This document shows, piece after piece, positions 1 through 9,153 of a stretch of DNA of 64,000 nucleotides. Within the stretch, counting starts at the first letter, position 1. Every line of letters starts with the position of its first letter. The translations under genes were made by a program, and so were the position numbers. Origin of the DNA: Mucidula mucida (Eukaryota; Basidiomycota; Agaricomycetes; Agaricales; Physalacriaceae); contig JADNYV010000091.1 in assembly GCA_015501055.1 (NCBI GenBank), forward strand, positions 1 through 64,000. The letters run 5' to 3'. Under the pieces are notes generated by a model. It was not told where the DNA came from and searched no databases. It saw only the letters and a program-made list of their open reading frames with translations.

Positions 1-743
1 AAGTTGATCTCTTTTCACTTTTGTAAGTTGCAAAAGAAGCCCTCTTTCTTAATAGACTCCTTAAGGAACTAATAGTCGCTCTTAACGATAATTACCTTAC
101 AATCTTATACAATAATATTTAGATAATAAGATTAGTAAACTAAGATACTATTATACTTTAGACTAAGCTATATTATATAAATATCTATAACTATTAGCTT
201 CGGTAGGAAGTTAAGGATAGTCTAATTAAAGTTGTATATATGCCCTTGAATAAGATAATCGCCGATAGCTTGATGAAAGTACTACCTAGCAGGAAGTAGT
301 AAGGGTTTCTAAACTATCTATATATTATAGAGTTAGAGGATTATTAAAGGGGTTTACCAGCTACCTAATTAGAAGAACCTTAGTCTATTCTAAAGGACTA
401 TAGCCTTACTGTAGAAGTAATACTTAAGCGGTATATTAGAATATTAGGGTTAGGGTTTGGTGATAATATAATCTATATATATATAATATAACCCCTCTTA
501 CCACCTATTTCAGCTGGGGAACCTAGATCGGGCCTATAGATAGAGATTTCACAAGAATATAGAAGATAATATAGAGGTAGTGGGAAGACTGCTGCTTTTG
601 GAACCCCAATAATTGTTCTGATCTAACCATAATACACTGTATTCTAACAGGTAGAGTGTGTCACTCGCTTGACTTTGTCACTCGCTATACCATGACATTA
701 ATATACAATAATTAAAGCCTATCAAACACTACGAAATAGTCTT
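1..743. repeat. AT-rich, RIP-like decayed DNA
   Basis: No gene can be read here. Bases 100-500 are very rich in TA and nearly lack CA and TG, while CG dinucleotides persist. That is the signature of CpA-to-TpA mutation (RIP) seen mainly in Pezizomycotina, and it suggests an old repeat mutated beyond recognition. From about 600 the composition becomes more balanced as the kinase pseudogene is approached. Confidence 0.6.
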
Positions 744-2009
744 CTAGCTAAGTTTGCGTGCACGAGCCCGAGATTCCTCCTTCTTCTCCTCCTCCTCTCT
801 CAAAAATTCCTTCAACACATCCTTTGCTTAGGGCCTATCTCTTGGATTGGGGCTAAGACACTGGTTTACTGCCTCCTTGAACTGTGCAGGAACGTCAACC
901 CAACTCTTCGATGTTTGAGTAAGACGAGGCTTGCGGCCCGGATCGACCCACTCGACCAGTGCCCATAAGACCATGCCGAGCTGGAATATGTCCGACTTGT
1001 CCCCAATATACATGCTAAGTGATTGACCGCTGGCTATCAGATCTTCAAACTCGGGGGGCTTCCATCCCCCAGGGCAGCCACATCTGTTGATGTTGATAAT
1101 CTTGGTGTTACTGTCCTCTCCATGTCCGGTCAAGACAATGTTCAACGTGGTGAAGTCGCCTTGTACAAAGCCCGCTTCATGAATATTGGAAAGTCCTCGG
1201 ATGATCTGCCGTGCCCATTTCTCATGCGCTTCCCAAGAAGGGGGTTGCCCGTTCTCGTGGATCCAGTCATTGAGCAAACCGCCCTCAGCATACTCGACGA
1301 GGATACTCTTGGCCGATAGTCCTTCGTTATCGACCAGGATTCCCACCAGGTCAATGACACCCATGGAATTGCGGGTCTTGTGCAGGGCCTGAATCTCATA
1401 CAGAAACTTGTCCACAGCATCAGATGGAATTTCCTTCAGGACAAAATTCCTGCCCGTGTTGCGATGCTGAGCCTTGTAGACCCATCCTGAAATGTGGTTG
1501 CCGATGGCAATGCTGCTGTCACGAAATTGGGGTACGCTTCCCACGTGCCAGAGCTTCTCTACCGGGGGAGTTGGATAGCCCGGGCCTTCTGTAACGTGTA
1601 TATGGAGCCGCCTGTCGGTGAGTTTAAGCTTAATAGTGGTCGCCGATGGATTTGGATAGAAGTTGATTTTGGGAATGCTGTCTTTGATTTGGTCGTAGAT
1701 GAAGTTTGCCTTGTCGCTTTGGCAATTTAGAGTTAGTCCGTCGTAGTCGGTGACAAGCTTATTCAGCGTCTCTAGGGAATATGTGACCATGACTTTCAGC
1801 CTCTCTCCCAACTCTGGGGTGTAGGTGATGTCCTGCGTCTCTTTGTGGGGATATTGGCCTGATGTGTTCAGGATCCATGGAGACCTTAGGCCATAGTAGA
1901 TGTCACTGTTACTAAGAGTCTCTCCCGGGCCTTGCGGTTATAAAGGTAACTCCGGTTGTTGCTCGGCTTTCCCGGCCGGGTCGCTAGGGTTGCCATAGTT
2001 TTCGGCCAT
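744..2009 (-). pseudogene. Protein-kinase-like pseudogene with two in-frame TAA codons
   Basis: One frame runs from an ATG at 2009 to TAG at 744 (about 421 codons), broken by TAA at 1938-1940 and TAA at 828-830. Codons match a kinase fold: a VLKEI lysine motif, the catalytic-loop equivalent VQGDFTTLNI (HRD changed to QGD, Asp kept), a GWKPPE activation/P+1 segment and SDIFQLGMVLW. The DFG position reads ININ where the fungal family I recall has IDIN, so the metal-binding Asp is Asn. After the second stop the frame continues as a coiled, Glu-rich tail (AKDVLKEFLREEEEK). Both stops would be Gln if C-to-T changes in CAA were reversed. The family (with the INRRGCPxGWxPPE signature) is, to my knowledge, mainly ascomycete. 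Function and substrate are unknown. Confidence 0.7.
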
Positions 2010-3520
2010 GAGTGGTATTGTGTGTACGGGTCGTAAGAGGAGTAACAACGGAAAAACGAGTAACAAGTTAAAAATTGTTTTGCGAGAGGCTGCAGAGGCC
2101 AATGTGTGATAAGATTTTAGCCATCTTTTGTCAGAAGGTAAGAGAACCAAGAGTACTTATACCTCACCCATGGCCAAATAGCAAGCCCGACCATGGTCTG
2201 GATAAATCAACGTATTTCTTGAGTCAGCCCAACAAGCGTGACCATGGCAAGGAAGGCAGTGCGGCTACACTTCATGCATTGGTTCCGCATGAAGTGTCCT
2301 CACGCTCTAAGCCCTCCTGCTTGGTTCCCAAACTGTCCTCATGTCCGTCCATCCACGGGATTCTAGGCTGTTAGCTCAGTCCTCCTTGGCCAACACTATA
2401 CTGATTAAGAGGATCTCTGTCTTACGTGCCGGCAACTCCGAGATATGACAGGCGGGCAATCCTTTCTTGCCATGCAGCCGCTTGTCATGCGCTGGGTGCG
2501 GTGACGCCTATTGGTAGCTATGGCAGTATGCTAGGCATCCACGAGAGGCCAAGCCAGGTTGCCTTTGTCTGATAGAGCCTCCTAGCGCCTGGCTTAGACC
2601 ATGGATGCCTCCCGTAAAATATATTGCCTGACCGACGGGTCTCTGTTGACTCATAGACGTGCAAGGCCTTTGTGTCTTGACCAGGCCACCACTAGGCAGT
2701 GCTATGTTACTAAAGATGGTCACCGAGAGGAATAGGCGGTGCTGTCAGCGCTTTGACAAATTCCCTCAATGACGGAGACGTTAATGCCGTAGTCCTACTA
2801 ATAGGCAATCAAGCTACAACAATACTACCCTCCTCTCTAGGCAGTCTAGGCACTCGGCATGGCCGCCAACCAATCCTCTTAGGAGCAAGAATAGTTATTC
2901 CCTATCTAAGGAGGGGGCAATAATACCGGGGATGTAGAAACCTAAGGCTGTGCTAATAAAGCATGATGTGGCTTGTCTCAAACGTAACCTAATGCAGGTA
3001 TATCGCCGGTTCTTAGCCACGTGTCCAAGGTATTCTCGGCCCTCCGTCAGCCTAAAGCATTTCTATGGCACTAAGGAAAGGCGACAGCACTCAGCACTTG
3101 TCCTAAGTACAGCCTCTAACCCCTGGTTGGTGGGAGGCCTTAGAAGTTTGGGCCTTCGGAGGTGGAGGTCGGGAAGCAAGGCATTTCTTATCTTAAAATC
3201 AGCTTACAGTGATGTATACCGAAAGGGATTAAGGCGGTGTCACAATGCATCCAGGGGGCAAACTAAAGCGCCGGAGCCTAAGTTATACCAGCAATACAGA
3301 GCTGGGTGTATAAGGGGGGTCGTGATCCACATTACTTCTTTTTAAACCAGCATTCACTTCTTCACTATACTCACTTAGATACTTTTCTCTTATTTAATTT
3401 TAATTTTTTCCCAGAGCTCTTTGTCTATAAAGTTTTGATTATCTACACACCCTACCCAACAACATATATATTGTTTTCTCTCTCATTATTGTGGCCAATA
3501 TATGCCTAATAGTGTATTTG
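2010..3520. other. No recognisable gene
   Basis: Only short open frames occur on both strands, with no motif I recognise. CpA is not as depleted here as in the flanking RIP-like blocks, so this stretch may have a different origin or age. A pyrimidine-rich, TATA-containing stretch around 3340-3510 precedes the pogo relic. Confidence 0.4.
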
Positions 3521-5170
3521 AGGCCCTACAGCTACTACTTCGTCCTAAATTAGCGCTGCCTTTGCCGCCGCCGGCTTACGCCTACTACCTACCTGTAGGG
3601 ACTTATTCTTCGCATCTAGGATCTCCGCCAACGTTGTAAACCGGTTATTAGCCTCTTGACATACGGCGGCCCTCTTGCGCGGCTGTTAGCCCTCCACGTC
3701 CTTACGCTTTAATTAATCGTGTAATTGGGTATTCTGAGCGTATAGCAAGTTCACGGTCTTCCTCTACTTCTTGAAGGCAGTCCTTATGCCCTGCTTAACT
3801 ATAGAGGAGTCCTTAACTACCGCTAATACTACCTTTTCCATTGGCTCTATATCCTTAGTATGCCGCAGAGTAGCCTAGACGCCCGCTTCAGCGGCTGCGG
3901 GCGCCGGTAGCGGAGTCCTAGGCTGAGTCTCCGGCTCGATGACTGCCTCCGGGTCATTAAGAATCCTAGCTTGATTCACCGGCTAGATACCGGTCTAGCG
4001 GAAGCTAGAAATCAGGTTCCTAGGCCAGACTCCGCGTCTAGAGGTATTTCTGTACAAGCAAAGGAACCATTGCTTGTTAATAGGTGCGGAGGCGGTGAAG
4101 TGTGCTAGGTCCTTCGCCCCGTCGCAAAAATAGGACTTGACGGCTGAAAATATGCTTCTATTGAGAGGCTAGGTCTTATAGGAGGTATAGGAAGGGAGGA
4201 AGATAAGCTAGACCTTAGCGTTATACGCTGTACGGAGGAACTCGGTAGTAGTATAGGTGTTGAGAATAAGGAGTCTCTATTCTGCTAGATATTTAGGCGT
4301 AGTCTCGGGCAGGTAGATTTCCTTAAGCTATTTGAGCGCAATAGAAGTGTCGCTCTAGCTCGTAGGCTTGCACTTGTACTTCCAGCCGGGCAACTCCTTC
4401 TCCAATTCAAACTCGGGGCTATATGTAACGAATGTCCTAGGGAGTCCTAAGGCGTAACGAGGGTTTTGTTACTTAGGGTAAGTAAACCCTGGAGGTGGTA
4501 CAGTTAACTGTGAGCGACACAAAGAGGGTTCGTCAAGACTGTTGATGTCTTATTCAAAAGAGATGCTTAATTGAATACTTAGATTGATCACTGGGGTGAT
4601 CAAGAGAACTACCTTCCAGAGGTCCGGAAGGGACCTCTGCTATATACTAGTAGAGACTGTAGTGCTAGATGTGATAGACTGACTATCACATCTATTGTGA
4701 TAGACCTGATAGATGTAAGAGCACTTCTATCAGTCATATGACTTCTGACCCCTCCACCATGTAGTCCGATAAGCCTCGCCTGCATGTTCTTTATCCATTG
4801 GTTGAGTGTTCTCCGTACACGTGGGTCCGTAACACTATACCACTAGCCTTGAAGTTCCCTCCAGTGAAGATAATATAGGGCGTTAAGTGTAAGCCCTCAG
4901 TGGTACCGTACTCAATGATAGTGACCCAATTTATGGTGTTACTGGCGGTAACGTACATACACTTAGTTGCCTCTATTCCTAGGACTTTGGCGGTGCGAGA
5001 TTCTCCTTCTTGGAGCCCGTGTTTGTCTATATTGGCGAGGTTGTGTGAAAGTATATTCCTTTCCTTAACCTTGGTTTCAAGTAGGTCAAAGAACTCCTCA
5101 AAAGCCTCCCTCGTGGACATCTGCGCTCGGGCACGCTTAAGAAGATCCGAGGGCTTGATTTTAACCCGAT
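3521..5170 (-). pseudogene. Pogo/Fot1-type (DDE_1) transposase relic
   Basis: Two blocks on the minus strand fit one transposase. Block one (about 5165 down to 4791) reads a NIDKHG motif, corresponding to the first catalytic Asp, followed by NWVTIIE and LTPYIIF, typical of the pogo/CENP-B DDE fold. Block two (about 4420 down to 3540) reads SDTSIALK, LPETTPKYLAE, LILNTY, LPSYTSYKT, PLNRSIFSAVKSYF, a TGI-PVN motif and a Lys/Arg-rich coiled C-terminus. LPSYTS corresponds to the LPxHTSH motif of the family. The second catalytic Asp (LLDxH in relatives) appears as Asn. Several TAG codons stand where Trp or Gln is expected, consistent with G-to-A and C-to-T decay. A 350-bp insertion appears to separate the blocks. 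No terminal repeats were identified. Confidence 0.7.
4424..4768 (-). repeat. Putative solo-LTR-like insertion inside the pogo relic
   Basis: This segment interrupts the transposase frame. Read on the minus strand it starts TGGTGGAGGGG and ends CATTCGTTACA, the TG...CA form of an LTR, but I see no target duplication. It contains a perfect 11-bp hairpin (AGATGTGATAG, 5-nt loop, positions 4667-4693). It is less CpA-depleted than its surroundings, so it could be younger than the host relic. Confidence 0.3.
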
Positions 5171-6180
5171 AGTAGAGCTATTAAAGTTAGAGTTTTAGTT
5201 TGTATTCTCTCTATCTGCCGGATTTGCGCCCTACTTCTGTTGTGATCGTATCTACTTCGGTCTATCAGACACCCCCTTACCAGATAGGAGTTAGGAAAGA
5301 CTTCTTCTCTCACTCCCCATAGAGGCGAGGAGTATTAATGTCTGAAGAAGGAGATGAACTCGCGGTCACAACTTGCATAAACTAAATTACCTGAGAAAAA
5401 GAGGTAGAACATGTGTAAGGTCGAGCAAGGTAAGGTACTTCAGCGAGTATGCTAATGCCGAATAGAATTCTAAAGTGGAACATAAAACGGGTTTAATATA
5501 GAATACAACTATCTTTCTATCATACGAGGAGAGTTTATAAGAGCCTAAATAAACGCTTATTAGTAAAATACCTTAACCTAAGAGGATTAAACTACATCAG
5601 AACTCTAGTACCTACGACTCTCTAGTATATATAGTATTATAATAGAGAGCTTAGTTGGATATTTATTTAATATCTAATAAGCTCCGCTAATAGTTAATAA
5701 TAAATTGAAAAGGTTAGTACTTTAAGGTCTTAGAGATAATTAGGTTAATATATTTATTATTAGCTATTACGACGCTAACTAGTAAGAAGACTCCTACTCT
5801 TAATCTAGCTTGAGGAGTATATTATACAGAGTATAGCTATCTTAAACTACTTCTGTAACACTGTAGAGCTACTATGGTAAGGTGTTAATAATATAATAGA
5901 GATATTATATAAACTAAGAAGGGGTATAATTAACTACGCTAATACCTTAGCCGTCTATCTTAGACCTATCTTTAAAGATATAATAGCTAGCGGGATATCT
6001 AAAGTGTTTGATAATATGTTTAGACGTAGGAGTTAGGGGATAAATTACCTAGCGAGGTATAAATATACTTACCTAGTTAAGAAGTTTATTAAATAGATAT
6101 TCTAATAATCTAGTAACTATACTTATTTAGGTATATAGAACGTTAATACACCCGAGGTAGGACTAGTTAACTAGATACGG
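5171..6180. repeat. AT-rich, RIP-like decayed DNA
   Basis: From about 5480 to 6180 the sequence is dominated by TA with stop codons in every frame and very few CA or TG dinucleotides. The 5' half (5171-5480) is more mixed. The first codons upstream of the pogo block extend to about 5170 and are then lost. No coding capacity can be supported. The composition changes abruptly near 6180-6210. Confidence 0.55.
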
Positions 6181-7236
6181 ACTGTTGAAATGGAGAAACT
6201 GCAAGCTAGTATACTTTAGGACTTCCTAGTCCAACTGATATAATCTGAACGACTACACCCTTATCATACACATAACACCGGCCCCCACCGGATTGTAACC
6301 CAAATGGCGGTATTTGAAACATGAACATCTCTAGTTTAAAGCACCAATAGCACAAGAAGCGACACAAAAATAAGCATGATAGCCATTGCCCAATCTGGAG
6401 GTGTCGCTGCGCACAATGATATGTTTCGAATCTGTTTGGCAATCGACACCTAAATTTAGCACTTGGCGCTCAACTGATTGGTCGACTTGTCTCTTAAGAT
6501 ATGGCGTCCGAGTTTTAGTCCCTCGTCAGAGTTTGGCTTCCAAAGTCATAACTAGATTATGAAACACTTGACTGGGTAACCTAGGACAAAAAAAGCTTAA
6601 TAAGACTTCACAGTAAGAGGTTGAGGCCCCAGGAGTGGTGAGAAAGTGTGCAGTCAATTTCAATCTGTCTGATCAACACTAGGCCAATAGGTCTAATTTA
6701 CCAGATGACATTCCTACACCAGAGCTTCCCACCCTTTTTTTGGGGGGGGGTTTTTTTTTGACCACAAGCACGAACCAAACAAGCAAAACTAACCAAACTA
6801 ATCATCTCACCAAAAACAAGGCCGTGTCCACCAGAACAAGCATCAAAACCAAATAGAACAAGTCAACAAATCAAGAACTGTAAGCCAAAGAACTGTAAGC
6901 CAAAGAACCGTAAGCCAAAGAACTGTAAGCCAAAGAACTGTAAGCCAAAAGACCAGAAAGGAAAGATTGTTGTCGCCGTCATATTTGTCAGACTCCAAGG
7001 TAAGTGAGTGTTGATGGCATGGAGCTGGTGGTGAGTCTCCCGTCTCTAATGGTACTCGAGCCCCCACTATTTGATCATAGTCAGTATACGCCTTCAGAGC
7101 AAGAATTGCCAACGCGGAGAGACCGAGACAAGCCCAGTAAACTGCGCACTGACGGAGAAGGCAGAGTGAATGGGGGAGTCCGAGACGATGCCGCAAATTG
7201 GTCACCAACTCCGAAACTCGCTGCATTCCTGGCAGT
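6181..7236. other. Spacer with homopolymer block; no gene supported
   Basis: After the composition shift the DNA has normal CA/TG content. It holds a striking run of T7-G9-T9 at 6735-6759, which may be hard to sequence correctly, and a 15-bp minisatellite. A minus-strand open frame passes through this area but runs into the adjacent LTR and through the minisatellite, so I do not regard it as a gene. Confidence 0.4.
6873..6947. repeat. 15-bp minisatellite, five units
   Basis: Five consecutive copies of AAGAACTGTAAGCCA with one substitution (CTG to CCG) in the third unit. On the minus strand the unit would encode a repeated LTVLW, but there is no other sign of coding. Confidence 0.9.
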
Positions 7237-7241
7237 GTTCT

Positions 7242-7770
7242 TGTTATGAATCGCCATATTTTCACATTTTCAATCTTATCATATCTTATTGGGGGGCTTG
7301 TCTTATCAACCAACGGACTGTTTCATTATCTGTTTCGTCACCAATCATACTCCTTTTTATTACCGAAGCTGTACTCATGTCGGACACACACCCAACACAT
7401 GGATGACATCATACATGCCAATACCTCATGGACTCCCTATTGTATACACACCACCAACACTCGTAGCACACATGGTCGTTTCAGTATTATTACTTACATG
7501 CAGTTACCACTCGTATGTAATGGTTTCACGGACTAGTAGCATACAACACTGGGTCAAGGGCGTGGAGTTATCCCTAGCAGAAACACGTATGGACAAGGAG
7601 TCCCAAACACAGACTTACTAGTATATAAGCAGTAGTGTAGTATCATTGTACTTTAGTTCCGATCTTGTTTATACACCTGGCCTAGCCTAGTCTTACGAAC
7701 GCGAACACTTTTCCCTTAGTTCTTGCTGTGGTACCTGGTTTAGTCATGTGGCTATAGTCAGTTGCTAACA
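7242..7770 (+). repeat. Solo LTR of the gypsy element
   Basis: A 529-bp copy of the LTR that also bounds the gypsy element at 24340 and 35497. It begins TGTTATGAATCG and ends GCTAACA. Identical 5-bp target duplications GTTCT lie at 7237-7241 and 7771-7775, so a complete element once inserted here and was reduced to a single LTR by LTR-LTR recombination. The TATA box and the AGTTCCGATCT start-site motif of the family are preserved. Confidence 0.95.
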
Positions 7771-8506
7771 GTTCTCAGCTGGGGGTAAAATCTTATGCAG
7801 ATATAATTTCCCCTGCTTGGATCTTTGGCATGGCAAAGCGCGCACACTGGCCAGTCCCCACTAGAAGTGAGTCCAGTAGCAGTTGAACCACTGCTCGTGG
7901 GGGCCGATGAAGTGCAGTACTGTCAAACAGTTAGTCGAGAGTAACAAGAATAGGCCAAGCATTGAGAGAGGTAAAAGCTAGTGAGGTGCAGGCTAGCAAT
8001 AAGGGAAACTTATGCAGTTGAAGATGTAGCCATCCCTCGCGCACTTCTCGCACTTCGGCTTCGTCGTGCTGGAGGCCGATGAAGCGCAGTACTGTTAAGC
8101 AGTTAGTCAAGAGTAACAAGAATAGGTGTGGAACGGACCCCAAGGCTGTGCCCTGATGTGGGGCAAGCCAACAATAGCTAGCTCATAGTTGGTTTTTCAG
8201 GCAGGCTTTTCCTGCTGTATACAACAACATAGATTTGCAGTTTCTCCCAGGATCTGTGAAGCCCAATAGGTCATGAGCCCTTGCGCCTCCACGCGCCCTC
8301 TATCGGTCCTTTAATGAAGCTGTAATCATCAAAAGGAAGTTAGTTGAACACAAGGAATTGAGTTCAATTTAAAAAATAAAAAAAAAGAAGAATTGCGGCA
8401 CGTTTCGCCAAGGTTAACCCGGGTTCCAGATCCCAGTTCGGATCTAGGCACCTACCCGATTGAGTCAAGGGATCCCAGTTAGGATCCAGACGTTGATACC
8501 TTTAAG
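7771..8506. other. Region between solo LTR and Copia-1 gag
   Basis: Contains a 53-bp direct repeat (listed separately) and, at 8400-8506, a probable leader of Copia-1 with two similar CCCAGTTCGGATCTAG / CCCAGTTAGGATCCAG boxes. No 5' LTR of Copia-1 could be defined, because its 3' LTR is missing and there is no partner to compare. Confidence 0.4.
7902..8126. repeat. 53-bp direct repeat, 172 bp apart
   Basis: Copies at 7902-7954 and 8074-8126 begin GGCCGATGAAG and end AACAAGAATAGG. They differ at only four positions. The spacing suggests a 172-bp duplication of which only this core is still recognisable, or the U5/leader repeat of an LTR element. Confidence 0.85.
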
Positions 8507-9153
8507 ATGGTTGAGTCACACCATCTCCCAAAGCTTCCAGAGCTGAAGAACGAACAGGGTCTTCAGCAATGGACTAGTATGCTGCAACTTACGCTGAGGA
8601 CACAGAAACTAGAGAAATACATCAAAGGAAGCGTTCCCGACAATCAGGCGAATGCTATTGAAGAAAAGGCCGTTGTTATGCTGACGATTGAAGCTGTGAT
8701 CAGCACCGAGATCCACGATCGAGTCATCAACGGCGGTTATGATACCAACAACAAAGATCCCTTCATCTACTACGAAGCCATCCAGCGTAGAGATCACCAC
8801 GAGTCGGGTGAATCTGCAAGTAACTTGTGATTCAGCTCGCCTCGGGCATCTTGGTGATCGGATTCAACCCGACTCGCGAGCCTAAGAAACTCGAGTCTGC
8901 CAAGAGTCTCGCACACAGGTTTCAGAACATCCCAACTTGCGGCAAGTACTCGCCCAGACTCACCCCGTTCTTAAGCTGGGAGCGGGAATGGATTGACAAT
9001 GTCCTTGACCATGTTTGCAAGGAGTACGCCCGCTATCAGCCAGCAGAGACGGCACCAGCAGGTCCCAGTGTTGCTACGCTCGCAGTATGTGTTCCTTATT
9101 TTTTTTCCCAGCGGCTCTCTGATGCTTCGCTTAGGTGTCTAATCCTTTTGCTA

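Noticed and set aside
453..475. TTAGGGTTAGGG, a telomere-like sequence
   Set aside because: Only two units in a TA-rich, RIP-like context, with no array and DNA continuing normally on both sides.
6843..7313. Minus-strand open frame of about 156 codons
   Set aside because: It runs from the gypsy LTR through unrelated DNA and into a 15-bp minisatellite (repeated LTVLW), so it is a by-product of the repeat.
7289..7621. Open frames inside the solo LTR, also seen at 24220-24675 and 35544-35877
   Set aside because: They recur only because the LTR recurs, have no domain, and overlap in two frames.
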